A DNA stretch of 44,226 nt from Dysgonamonadaceae bacterium (lineage in GTDB: Bacteria > Bacteroidota > Bacteroidia > Bacteroidales > Dysgonomonadaceae). This document shows, piece after piece, positions 17,513-26,882 of the stretch. The notes beneath the pieces were generated by a model that had not been told where the DNA came from, did no database searches, and was given only the letters and a program-made list of their open reading frames with translations. The stretch is taken from assembly GCA_029975415.1 (NCBI GenBank), contig JARKPE010000127.1, forward strand, positions 1 through 44,226, in the 5' to 3' direction. A program made the position numbers and the translations under genes. How positions within the stretch are numbered: position 1 is the stretch's first letter; each line of letters begins with the position of its first letter.

Positions 17513-17820
17513 AGAAATTATCCGATTCGAATGCTCAAAGAACGTTTATACACTCACTTTTGTTTAAACAGATTTCGTGTAGTGATCATTTCTTGTAAGA
17601 ATGCGAAAAGCGGCTGGCTAAATCACAGCCCGCCGCTCTCTAAATAACATGAAAATACAACTTACATGTTGTGAATGAAAATTTAGTTATTAACCCATTT
17701 AACCTGATTTTCGTTACAAAAATATGTTTGTAATTTGTTTTCACCAAAACAAATGGACTAACCGTTCGATTTCATCGACCAATCAGGATTTTTCACTTTC
17801 AGACAAAAACAATCCGTAAT

Positions 17821-17866
17821 AAAAATCCCCCGAAGCAAATGACATTTTCTATCGGGGGATTTTTTG
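17821..17866. terminator. Bidirectional intrinsic terminator
   Basis: AAAAATCCCCCGA...TCGGGGGATTTTTT. Confidence 0.85.
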
Positions 17867-17899
17867 ATGAGACACCATGATTCTTTCGCTGATAACAAT

Positions 17900-18340
17900 T
17901 TATAGGCCTGCCTTCGGTCTGTTTCCTTTCATTCCATTCCCGTTGCGCATGTTTTTCATCCGTTCGGCACGTATGGCCTTCCATTGATCCATTTTTTCTT
18001 TTCCAATGATTTGCTCCAATTCGGCATCATTGGCTTCGATCTGTTTTTGTCTTTCTGCTCTCATTTCTTCCCGAGTAGCTTGTTGCGTCTCTCTCATCTC
18101 TCGAGCTGTTGCCATTTGTTTCGCACGTTGTGCATCTTGTTTTTCCAACACTTTTTCCACCTGTTCCTTTTGTTCTGCTGTCAAATCCAATTGTTTAGCC
18201 ATTTGTTCGGCACGTTGGGCAGCAGTCCATTTCATTTCTCTTGAAGTCGTTTTCTGCCGGGCAGTATCTTGTGCCATAACAGAAAAACTCATTGTTAACA
18301 AGGCGATAAACGCCAAAATACCAATTTTTTTCATTTTCAT
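17900..18340 (-). CDS. Secreted DUF4890/Spy-like Lys/Glu-rich periplasmic protein
   Basis: Signal peptide FIALLTMSFSVMAQ; LDLTAEQKEQVEKVLEKQDAQRAKQMATAREMRE. Confidence 0.7.
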   Translation of the reverse strand: MKMKKIGILAFIALLTMSFSVMAQDTARQKTTSREMKWTAAQRAEQMAKQLDLTAEQKEQVEKVLEKQDAQRAKQMATAREMRETQQATREEMRAERQKQIEANDAELEQIIGKEKMDQWKAIRAERMKNMRNGNGMKGNRPKAGL

Positions 18341-18608
18341 TTCGTTTTAATGGTTCTACATAGAAATCGCAATATTGACTCTCAAAAGTAAGCAATCGTT
18401 TAATGCGACAGCAATCGATTAACGATTATTATCCTACTGAATTTCAAATTATTGAAAACATTTATACGAAAAAAATGTCGATTGGTAGTGACGTATTTAA
18501 ATTTCATCGATAAAAATAATTGATTCGTCGATTCACTCCATTTTTATATATTTTAACGACGCTTTATCTATTTTCTGCTATCTTTGCAGGTGAAAATATG
18601 AAATAGTC

Positions 18609-19019
18609 ATGACAAAATACACGAGCAACAACTCCAAACAAATGCGACTTTTTATGGGATTAAGCGCACTAATAGTGATAGCTTTTGTCGTGTTTGGCTA
18701 TTATTATAAAGAAATTGATTGGTTTTATGTCATACTGTTCATCACCTATCCGGTTTTTATTTTATCCACTACCGCACGAGAATTTCAGGTAACAGACAAT
18801 AACAAATTGAAAATTATTTCGTACGTAAACTGTATTTCGAAACCAACAATTATAGAGATTGATAAGATTGTAGCTTTGAAAAAAATCAAAAACGATCGAT
18901 TGCGCATCGATCATAAAAAAGGCTTCCATATCTTACGATTAAAAGAACCCGACAGAAGCTTACTGGCAGACGAATTAAAAAAGAGAAATCCGACAATTGT
19001 ACTCGACCAACTTCAATAG
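18609..19019 (+). CDS. Hypothetical membrane protein (two N-terminal TM segments, PH-like C-terminus)
   Basis: 136 aa ORF; TATCTTTG at 18579-18586 upstream. Confidence 0.55.
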   Translation: MTKYTSNNSKQMRLFMGLSALIVIAFVVFGYYYKEIDWFYVILFITYPVFILSTTAREFQVTDNNKLKIISYVNCISKPTIIEIDKIVALKKIKNDRLRIDHKKGFHILRLKEPDRSLLADELKKRNPTIVLDQLQ

Positions 19020-19031
19020 ACATATATACTT

Positions 19032-20003
19032 ATGAACAAATCCCTTCTATTTATTTTTTTGCTAACAATCTTCTTTAGCTTCGAATCCTTTTCTCAAAAA
19101 TCGGGAAATCCGTTGTTTCCGGGTTGGTATGCCGACCCCGAAGCCACAATTTTTAACAACCGGTATTGGATTTTCCCAACCTATTCGGCTCCCTACGAAA
19201 AACAAGTTTTCATAGATGCTTTTTCTTCTCCCGATTTGGTATTCTGGACAAAACACAGCCATATTCTCGACACTGCAAGCGTGAAATGGGCACACAAAGC
19301 AATGTGGGCTCCTGCAATTATTGAAAAAGAGGGTCTATATTTTTTATTTTTTTCCGCTAACGATATTCAAGACGACCAGAGCGAAGGAGGAATAGGAATT
19401 GCCGTCGCGAAACAACCCGAAGGCCCTTATCGCGATTATTTAGGAAAACCGTTGCTCGACAAATTCCACAATGGCGCTCAACCGATCGATCAATTCGTTT
19501 TCCGAGACATTGATGACCAATACTATATGATATACGGAGGATGGCGGCATTGCAACATAACCCGACTTAATGATGATTTCACCGACTTTCTCCCTTTTGA
19601 AGATGGAACAATTTTCAAAGAAATTACGCCGGAGGGTTATGTTGAAGGGCCGGTGATGTTTTATCGAAACGAAAAATATTACTTCATGTGGTCGGAAGGC
19701 GGCTGGACAGGTCCCGATTATCGAGTAGCTTATGCTATTGCCGATTCGCCGTTAGGCCCTTTCGAGCGGATTGATACCATTTTAGAACAAAATATGAATA
19801 TTGCAAACGGAGCAGGACACAATTCAGTGATAAACATACCTGGCACCGACGAATGGTATATCGTTTATCATCGTCGCCCTTTGTCCGAGTCAGATGGCAA
19901 TTCGCGTGTCACGTGCATTGAAAAAATGCAGTTCGATGTCAACGGACGAATTGTTCCTATAGTTATCACAAACGAAGGGGTTGATGCCCGTCCGCTAAAT
20001 TGA
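19032..20003 (+). CDS. Secreted glycoside hydrolase family 43 protein
   Basis: 323 aa; GWYADPEATIFNNRYWIFPTYS, MWAPAIIEKEGLYFLFFSAN, EGPVMFYRNEKYYFMWSEGGW. Confidence 0.88.
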   Translation: MNKSLLFIFLLTIFFSFESFSQKSGNPLFPGWYADPEATIFNNRYWIFPTYSAPYEKQVFIDAFSSPDLVFWTKHSHILDTASVKWAHKAMWAPAIIEKEGLYFLFFSANDIQDDQSEGGIGIAVAKQPEGPYRDYLGKPLLDKFHNGAQPIDQFVFRDIDDQYYMIYGGWRHCNITRLNDDFTDFLPFEDGTIFKEITPEGYVEGPVMFYRNEKYYFMWSEGGWTGPDYRVAYAIADSPLGPFERIDTILEQNMNIANGAGHNSVINIPGTDEWYIVYHRRPLSESDGNSRVTCIEKMQFDVNGRIVPIVITNEGVDARPLN

Positions 20004-20092
20004 AAACCCTACATCCACATCATGCAAATATAAATCACAATTGCGTTATTCGTGAAAATTGGAGCTCATTTCTGTCAAAATGAGCCCTTACT

Positions 20093-20126
20093 CATCCCTT
20101 TCAGAAAAGACAAGGGATGTTTTTTT
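20093..20126 (+). terminator. Rho-independent terminator after GH43
   Basis: CATCCCTT-N11-AAGGGATG-TTTTTTT, preceded by hairpin GCTCATTT...AAATGAGC (about 20063-20085). Confidence 0.85.
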
Positions 20127-20266
20127 GAAAACAAAACGTGTTTTACAACACACATACCGATTTTTTCCATTTAAAAACCAAAATTTACCACCCGAAGTTG
20201 TGTCACAGCCCTAAGTTTGCATCCAACTACGAAAAACGAATATTTTTTAAATTTTTTAATTCCAAG

Positions 20267-20842
20267 ATGCAAACCAAACACAAAGCGGCCATTTACGAGG
20301 CCAACGATCAAAACAGCACCACTCTGTTTCAGGAATTTCGGAAAGGAGATATTGATGCATTTTCACATTTCTACGACACGTATGTAAACATCCTCTACCA
20401 TTTTGGCAGCAAAATCACTAACGATAAGGAATTGCTGAAAGACTGCATCCACGATGTTTTTGTTAAAATGTACAATAAACGTCAAGATTTGTCTGATATC
20501 CACGACATCAAATCTTATTTGTTTAGCACCTTAAGAAACAAAATTTTAGACGAAATAAGGAGAAAAGCTTACTTTACTGAAAAAGAAATCGAAAGCTATC
20601 AAGTTGCATCCTCCGAAAACGTTGAAAAAGAATATCTTCTGAAAGAAAAAGCAGATTATAACAACGAGAAAGTAGCTTTTTTCATGACAAAACTCTCACC
20701 AAGACAGCGGGAGGCTATCACTCTTTATTTTATCGAAGAGAAAAAATATGACGAAATTTGCGCGCTTATGGATATAAATTACCAATCACTCCGAAATTTA
20801 ATCCATCGAAACTTAACAAAACTCCGATCGCAATTATCATAA
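20267..20842 (+). CDS. RNA polymerase sigma-70 factor, ECF subfamily
   Basis: FRKGDIDAFSHFYDTYVNILYHFGSKIT...LKDCIHDVFVKMYNKRQDLSDIHDIKSYLFSTLRNKILDEIRR...LSPRQREAITLYFIEEKKYDEICALMDINYQSLRNLIHRNLTKLR; start 20267 with TAAGTTTG at 20212-20219. Confidence 0.92.
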   Translation: MQTKHKAAIYEANDQNSTTLFQEFRKGDIDAFSHFYDTYVNILYHFGSKITNDKELLKDCIHDVFVKMYNKRQDLSDIHDIKSYLFSTLRNKILDEIRRKAYFTEKEIESYQVASSENVEKEYLLKEKADYNNEKVAFFMTKLSPRQREAITLYFIEEKKYDEICALMDINYQSLRNLIHRNLTKLRSQLS

Positions 20843-20868
20843 AACGAGCGATTTGCGTGATGCTTTCT

Positions 20869-21495
20869 TTAGTCGCAGGAACACTCTTTTCCCTGCGACT
20901 TTTCAAAAGCTTCTTTCCCTTCGGAGATGGAGAAATAAATCAATCCTACCGATCCGATAACATCTGCATAAGCAAAGCCCGTGATCTCATAGATGAGACT
21001 CGATAAAAGAAGAATAACTGACATGTATATACAAACTTTGGTGCAATTGGCATCGGCTATGATGGGCTCCGAATCAAGATCTCTACCCACTTTTCGTTTT
21101 GATTGCATCAACCAAAACATAGTGAAAATCGATAGGATAGAAATAATAATTCCCCATCGGGTGGTCTCCGGCTTATGTTGGGTAATTATATTTATGACAC
21201 TTCCAATAAGCAATCCAAGTGCGAGGAGATAAAAAACAGCTCCGGTGATTTTGAGAGCAGTCTGTTCAAATTTACTCTTTTCTGTCGTTTGGTTTTTACG
21301 AATTCGAAGGATCATCGTAAATATTCCGACACCCGACAACACTTCTATAAAACTATCGATACCGAAACCGAATAGAGCCAACGTTTCGTCCTGATATCCA
21401 AAAAACATAGAAACAATACCTTCGACAATATTGTAGAAAATTGTAAATAAGCTCAATAATATAGCTTTTCGATAAAGTTTTTCTTCTTTTACCAT
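20869..21495 (-). CDS. Cation diffusion facilitator-like transporter
   Basis: 208 aa; GFGIDSFIEVLSGVGIFTMILRIR, IADANCTKVCIYMSVILLLSSLIYE. Confidence 0.75.
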   Translation of the reverse strand: MVKEEKLYRKAILLSLFTIFYNIVEGIVSMFFGYQDETLALFGFGIDSFIEVLSGVGIFTMILRIRKNQTTEKSKFEQTALKITGAVFYLLALGLLIGSVINIITQHKPETTRWGIIISILSIFTMFWLMQSKRKVGRDLDSEPIIADANCTKVCIYMSVILLLSSLIYEITGFAYADVIGSVGLIYFSISEGKEAFEKSQGKECSCD

Positions 21496-21559
21496 CTTAC
21501 CCTGTCTGTGAAATCGTGAACAAAAATAAGTTGAGATATTATGCAGCAGTGTTGCAAAA

Positions 21560-21982
21560 TCAGATGTTGCAATTACGACAAATACCTTTGATCACAAAAT
21601 TAGCCGATTCTACCGTAAAATCCGCAGGAAGTTTCATCGAAGGAATCTGCAATCGGTGCAAACAAAAAGTTTGTTCGCAAATCTTGCAAAAGAAGTGAAC
21701 GTGCAGATCTTTCAAACTACATTCACAACGATCCTCACATAAAGCAAACTTTGTAGCACCGGAACCGTCATCGATCTCATGCACCAAATTATTTTTCACG
21801 AAATTCTTAATAGCTCTAAAAATCGACGTCCTTTCAACTCCATCCAACATATTTTCGATGTCATACAGTCGCAGGGCATGTGTTCGCGAAAGAAGCGTTT
21901 CAAGCACTTTCAGTCTGATAGGTGTCGGCTTTATATTTTTAGCAAGAAGAATTTTTTCAGGTTCTATTTTTTGAGCATCCAT
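21560..21982 (-). CDS. Fur-family transcriptional regulator
   Basis: PTPIRLKVLETLLSRTHALRLYDIENMLDGVERTSIFRAIKNFVKNNLVHEID...HVHFFCKICEQTFCL. Confidence 0.88.
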   Translation of the reverse strand: MDAQKIEPEKILLAKNIKPTPIRLKVLETLLSRTHALRLYDIENMLDGVERTSIFRAIKNFVKNNLVHEIDDGSGATKFALCEDRCECSLKDLHVHFFCKICEQTFCLHRLQIPSMKLPADFTVESANFVIKGICRNCNI

Positions 21983-22187
21983 ATTGCAAAGTTCTAAAGA
22001 AATCAACCTGTATTATCTAACACTTTTAGTGAAGCAATGTTGAATATGGTTCAAACTTTTCGTAATATGAACGTCGTAATTACCTCGTTTAACAATCGAT
22101 CGGGATTACAAATCAAACGTTGCCAAACATTTTATTCGATGGAACGTTCTTAAAACAAGATGAACTGATGAACTAAATGAAATCGTT

Positions 22188-22397
22188 ATGGCAAAATATT
22201 CGAAAAAGGCTCAGCAGAAAATCGGCGAAGTATTGCACGAATTCAAGGAAGGAAAGCTTAAATCTTCGTCAGGCAACAAAGTAACCGAACGCGATCAGGC
22301 AATAGCTATCGGCATATCTGAAGCCTAACAAAAAGGCTATAAGGTGCCGAAAAAGCCTTCAAAATCTAAAAAGAAAAAAGCGAAAAAAGCGAAATAA
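22188..22397 (+). pseudogene. DUF6496-like small basic protein interrupted by an in-frame TAA
   Basis: MAKYSKKAQQKIGEVLHEFKEGKLKSSSGNKVTERDQAIAIGISEA*QKGYKVPKKPSKSKKKKAKKAK*; TAA at 22326-22328, frame continues to TAA 22395-22397. Confidence 0.75.
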
Positions 22398-22449
22398 TAT
22401 CCGTCCAAACGCTTTCAAATTATCCGAACTACAAGGTAGATAGCAACGA

Positions 22450-23976
22450 TTATTCACTCACGAAAAGTCTTTTGCTCGAAAAAACCGGATCGCAGGTAAC
22501 GTTCATTTTCAGTTTTCGAAGTCCTGCCTCGTCGCCCGGAGTAGGAATGTGTGTGGAGTGCATTTCGCAGTTGTACAACTCGGTAAGTTTTTGCAAAGCC
22601 ATTTGTGCAGCGGGATTCGAAATGGCACTAATCGACAGTGCGATGAGCGTTTCTTCCACATCCAGACTAACATTCTTCCCATTCAAAATATCTTTTTTGA
22701 GATGAGTAACCGAATCGATAATGTTTTCGGGCAAAAGTATCATATTGTCCGGAAGTCCGGCAAGGTATTTTGTTGCATTCAGAATCATGCTCGAAGAGGC
22801 ATGCAGAAGCGGCGAATTTTTACCGGTTACAATGGTTCCGTCATGCAATTCGATGGCAGCGCCACAATAAATGCCTGCATAGCCTTTGCCGCACCTTTCG
22901 GCTTCTTTCGCTGCATTGCGTGCGGGTTCAACCACTCGTCGGTCTTCGTCTTTAGCACCCACCTTGCGCATGATTTCCGTTGTGCGCTCCACCGTATCCT
23001 TACCCGTTCGTCCCATAGCATATTCGACAAAACTTTGTAAATGACGGCGAATAATTTCCTGATAAGCCGCTTTTTGGCACACTTCGTCGTCGATAATGCC
23101 CGCACTGATGCGATTAACACCCATATCGGTAGGTGATTGGTAAATGGAAGCACCTCCGGTGATTTTTTCCAAAATCTTTTTCAGCAAACCGAATGCTTCG
23201 ATGTCGCGATTGTAGTTTACAGCAACCTTGCCGTATGCTTTTAGGTGATAGGAATCGATCATATTCACATCGCGCAAATCTGCCGTGGCAGCTTCATAAG
23301 CGGTATTTACCAGATGATGGAGCGGCAAATTCCAAACAGGAAAAGTTTCGAATTTGGCATAACCGGCTTTACTGCCTTTTCGGTATTCGTGATAAAGGTT
23401 ACCCAAAGCTGTCGCGAGTTTTCCGCTTCCGGGGCCTGGCCCTGTAACGACAACAATGGGTTTATGGGTTTCGATATAGGCGTTGGCACCGTAACCTTCG
23501 TCGCTCACGATCAGATCTACATTTTTGGGATAGCCTTTGGTGGGATAGTGGAGATAAACTTTTATACCGCGAAGTTCGAGTTTATTCTTGAAAATCATTG
23601 CCGCAGGCTGACCTGTGAATCGGGTAATGACTATCGCCGTTACGTCGATGCCGTACCACTTGAGATCATCGATGCTCTTGAGTACATCCACATCGTAAGT
23701 AATGCCGAAATCGGCGCGGATTTTGTTGCGTTCGATGTCGCCGGCATAAATGCACATGATGACATCCACTTTGTCTTTCAGGCTTTGCAGCAGCTGCATC
23801 TTGACATTGGGCGCAAACCCGGGAAGAACACGTGCAGCATGATAATCGTACAGAATTTTGCCACCAAATTCGAGATAAAGTTTCCCGTCGAATTGATTAA
23901 CTCGCTCCAGGATGGCTTTACTTTGTTCCTGTAAATATTTCTGATTGTCAAACCCGATACGATTGATATGTTCCAT
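22450..23976 (-). CDS. DUF1846 domain-containing protein
   Basis: 508 aa; GFDNQKYLQEQSKAILERVNQFDGKLYLEFGGKILYDYHAARVLPGF typical of DUF1846. Confidence 0.92.
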   Translation of the reverse strand: MEHINRIGFDNQKYLQEQSKAILERVNQFDGKLYLEFGGKILYDYHAARVLPGFAPNVKMQLLQSLKDKVDVIMCIYAGDIERNKIRADFGITYDVDVLKSIDDLKWYGIDVTAIVITRFTGQPAAMIFKNKLELRGIKVYLHYPTKGYPKNVDLIVSDEGYGANAYIETHKPIVVVTGPGPGSGKLATALGNLYHEYRKGSKAGYAKFETFPVWNLPLHHLVNTAYEAATADLRDVNMIDSYHLKAYGKVAVNYNRDIEAFGLLKKILEKITGGASIYQSPTDMGVNRISAGIIDDEVCQKAAYQEIIRRHLQSFVEYAMGRTGKDTVERTTEIMRKVGAKDEDRRVVEPARNAAKEAERCGKGYAGIYCGAAIELHDGTIVTGKNSPLLHASSSMILNATKYLAGLPDNMILLPENIIDSVTHLKKDILNGKNVSLDVEETLIALSISAISNPAAQMALQKLTELYNCEMHSTHIPTPGDEAGLRKLKMNVTCDPVFSSKRLFVSE

Positions 23977-24124
23977 TTTCCGAATCTTGTGTTAAAAAAC
24001 TCGGGCTCAAAATTACATAAAATAGCGGGTATTTGAAAGTAAATCTTCCGTTTTTCTTTTTCAGCGATTGCTACTTTCCGGCAACTCAACATTCGGCGCA
24101 TTCCGTCCGATTTTTCCGTATCAA

Positions 24125-24604
24125 TTAAGGCAACGGAAACGAATGGTTGAAAAGACGCGTTTCGGCCAACTGCTCATATTTAGTCCCTTTTTTCCCATAG
24201 TTGGCGTACGGATAGATGCTTATTCCGCCACGTGGCGTGAATATCCCTGTTACTTCGATATATTTCGGTTCCATCAATCTGATCAAGTCTTTCATGATGA
24301 TATTAACGCAGTCCTCGTGGAATGCACCATGATTGCGAAAACTGAACAGATAGAGTTTCAAACTCTTGCTCTCAACCATTTTCACATCCGGAATATAATC
24401 GATGCGGATGGTTGCAAAATCGGGCTGCCCGGTGATCGGGCAAAGGCTTGTGAATTCGGGACAGTTAAACGTTACCCAATAGTCGTTGTCGGGATGTTTG
24501 TTGACGAAAGTTTCGAGCATTTCGGGAGCATAATCCGTTTTGTATTCGGTTTTGTGCCCCAAGTGGCTCAATCCTTCCAAATGATCTGGTTTCGATTCCA
24601 TCAT
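24125..24604 (-). CDS. queF: NADPH-dependent 7-cyano-7-deazaguanine reductase
   Basis: [55 protein letters not shown]; start reset to 24604. Confidence 0.94.
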   Translation of the reverse strand: MMESKPDHLEGLSHLGHKTEYKTDYAPEMLETFVNKHPDNDYWVTFNCPEFTSLCPITGQPDFATIRIDYIPDVKMVESKSLKLYLFSFRNHGAFHEDCVNIIMKDLIRLMEPKYIEVTGIFTPRGGISIYPYANYGKKGTKYEQLAETRLFNHSFPLP

Positions 24605-24641
24605 AATATAACAGTAGTTAATATTCCAAACAATCTGATTG

Positions 24642-25307
24642 TTATTTTCTTTCGGCGAGATATTCCTGAAGACCCTTGTTGCGCAGTTTGCAAGCCGGAC
24701 AGTGTCCGCAACCGTCGGCAATAATGCCGTTGTAGCACGTCAGCGTTTCGTTTCTCACCAAGTCGAAAACACCCAATTCGTCGGCAAGCTGCCAGACCTG
24801 TTTTTTGTTTCGCCACATCAAGGGCGTATGAATCAAAAATTGTCGATCCATTGCCAAATTGAGCGTAGCATTTACCGATTTGATAAACGTATCGCGACAA
24901 TCGGGATAGCCGCTGTAGTCGGCTTCGGAAACTCCTGTAACCAAATGTCGAATATTTCGTGCATAGGCGATGGTAGCGGCAAAAGTCAAAAAAAGCATGT
25001 TGCGTCCCGGAACAAAGGTATTGGGATAGGAATCCGCCGGCTTTTCTTCGTCCATTACCATACTCTTGTCGGTAAGCGAATTTGGAGCCAGGTGCGATAT
25101 AATGGTGGCATCCAACACTTGGAACGACACATTGGCCATCGAGGCGATTCGCTCGGCGTTTTTTACCTCCTGCGAGTGCCGTTGACCATAAGAAAAACAC
25201 AGGGTATGTACGTTTCTGAAATTTTGTTTTGCCCAAAAAAGGCAGGTTGTAGAATCCTGGCCTCCCGAAAAAAGCACAAGGGCGTCTTCGTTTTTATATT
25301 CGTTCAT
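24642..25307 (-). CDS. queC: 7-cyano-7-deazaguanine synthase
   Basis: [22 protein letters not shown]...[21 protein letters not shown]...[14 protein letters not shown]. Confidence 0.95.
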   Translation of the reverse strand: MNEYKNEDALVLFSGGQDSTTCLFWAKQNFRNVHTLCFSYGQRHSQEVKNAERIASMANVSFQVLDATIISHLAPNSLTDKSMVMDEEKPADSYPNTFVPGRNMLFLTFAATIAYARNIRHLVTGVSEADYSGYPDCRDTFIKSVNATLNLAMDRQFLIHTPLMWRNKKQVWQLADELGVFDLVRNETLTCYNGIIADGCGHCPACKLRNKGLQEYLAERK

Positions 25308-25531
25308 CGAGATTTACAGTTTGAGATGTTGACATTTATTTTTAGACAAAGTTACACGATAATTTCCAATTGTAATATGCAACATGCTAATGCTTTTTCG
25401 CAAAGTTAATTCACTGATATTATTTTGATGAAAATTTACTCGGTCGTCCAACTTTTTCATGATTAAAAAGACAAATTTCGCACCTCTAAATTGAACTTGG
25501 CTTGTTCCATAAAAAGGAATCACTGATAATT

Positions 25532-25735
25532 TTCTTGCAGATTTTCGCAGACCTTTTTCGCTGATTTACCCGGATTTTCTGCGTATATTTGCGATATTCT
25601 TATCTGCGTCATTCTACATGAAATGATTTTAGTTCTTTCTTGCTGATTTTCACAGACCTTTTTCGCTGATTTACCCGGATTTTCTGCGTATATCTGCGGT
25701 ATTCTATCTGCGTCATTCTGCGTGAAACGAATTTT
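25532..25735. repeat. Two direct copies of a ~98-bp TCTGCG-rich repeat
   Basis: Copies 25532-25629 and 25637-25735 share ...AGACCTTTTTCGCTGATTTACCCGGATTTTCTGCGTATAT(T/C)TGCG(A/G)TATTCT...ATCTGCGTCATTCT... Confidence 0.9.
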
Positions 25736-25761
25736 ATTAGCACATTGGCACATTCTTCGAT

Positions 25762-26589
25762 TCATTCATGCTGTTTTGCTGAAAGTCTTTTGACTTCGCG
25801 AACAACCAACGGGAATGCGGGATAAGTCATGTCGTGTCCGTAACCTTGAAGTTCGAGCAATCGGGTTTGCTGATGGCCTACCACTTTCATCATCCGTGCC
25901 AGATAGGCATTTTCCTCGTAACGTCCAAGCATTTCCTGTTCTCGGTCACCGGTAATCAAAAGAAGAGGCGGAGCATCCACTCTGACGTGCCACAGCGGAG
26001 CCAACGAATCAATTTGCGGTTGCGTATCCTTGATATTACGCTCGCTGCGAATGGTAAAATGGGTAATGGTCTGACCGCTCAACGGAATCAATCCGGCAAT
26101 CCGGTTAGCATCTATTCCGTACATCGCCAGATAATGTTTGTCGAGACCGATCATCAGGGTCAGGTAGCCACCTGCCGAATGTCCCGAAACGAATATTTTA
26201 GTCGTATCGCCTCCGAATTGTGCGATGTGACGGAATACCCAAGCCACCGCAGCCGCTGCATCTTCAATGTATTCGGGCGCTTTGGCTCTCGGTGCAAGCC
26301 GATAATTCACGCCAACCACGCAAATGTCGTTATTCTTGAATGCTTCGGGAATTTCCTTGCTTCCGCCCGTCAGTCCGCCGCCGTGAAACCATACCAACGT
26401 TGCGAAACCCTTTTTATTGGTCGGGTAATAAATATCCAGTTTGCAACGCTCGTCGATATACGCATTTGATATCCGAATCGGCTCGGAATAGTAGGAAATA
26501 TCGGTTTGGGTTTGATAAACCGTTTTTTGAGCCATTGCCGTCAACGACAGGCTCATTGTCAAAAAGAGAATTTGAAATTTCTTATCCAT
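25762..26589 (-). CDS. Secreted alpha/beta hydrolase (carboxylesterase-like)
   Basis: Signal peptide FLTMSLSLTAMAQ; LVWFHGGGLTGGS (HGGG oxyanion motif), SGHSAGGYL nucleophile elbow; start at MDKKF. Confidence 0.9.
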   Translation of the reverse strand: MDKKFQILFLTMSLSLTAMAQKTVYQTQTDISYYSEPIRISNAYIDERCKLDIYYPTNKKGFATLVWFHGGGLTGGSKEIPEAFKNNDICVVGVNYRLAPRAKAPEYIEDAAAAVAWVFRHIAQFGGDTTKIFVSGHSAGGYLTLMIGLDKHYLAMYGIDANRIAGLIPLSGQTITHFTIRSERNIKDTQPQIDSLAPLWHVRVDAPPLLLITGDREQEMLGRYEENAYLARMMKVVGHQQTRLLELQGYGHDMTYPAFPLVVREVKRLSAKQHE

Positions 26590-26760
26590 TTTATTTCGGT
26601 TGTCTGCAAAACAATTCATACAACAAAAATACAACTTTTATTTCATCCGATTATTTGTGATTCCTAATTCACATTTTCATGACTGACAACCAATAACAAT
26701 TTCAGCTTCGATAAATTATCGATCCGATGATTTATCTATTCACCGATGAATTTCGAGTCT

Positions 26761-26822
26761 AACTGTCCTCTTTATATAAAGAGAAAAGTGCTGCCACCAG
26801 GCAACACAAGAGTTAAGATATT
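26761..26822. repeat. Degraded half-copy of the 27251-27384 inverted-repeat element
   Basis: AACTGTCCTCTTTATATAAAGAGAAAAGTGCTGCCACCAGGCAACACAAGAGTTAAGATATTC vs AACTGTCCCCTTAAGATAAAGGGACAAGTGCTGCCGTCAGGCAGCACAGGGGTTATGATATC. Confidence 0.8.
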
Positions 26823-26882
26823 CTTACCGGTGCAAAACTAACTTCGCTTCTTTGTGCCTTCTTGGCAAAGAAATGTTCTACA

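Noticed and set aside
18598-18606. ATG-AAA-TAG minimal upstream ORF before 18609
   Set aside because: Could be a start-stop regulatory ORF but equally expected by chance in an A/T-rich leader.
22041-22055. TTGAATATGGTTCAA as a Fur-family operator
   Set aside because: Only 5-bp half sites and no second instance recognised; not supportable from one copy.
24601-25236. 211-aa minus-strand ORF overlapping queC
   Set aside because: Out-of-frame shadow of queC, which has clear motifs in the 24642-25307 frame.
25532-25735. CRISPR array
   Set aside because: Only two ~98-bp direct copies, no spacer structure and no cas genes.
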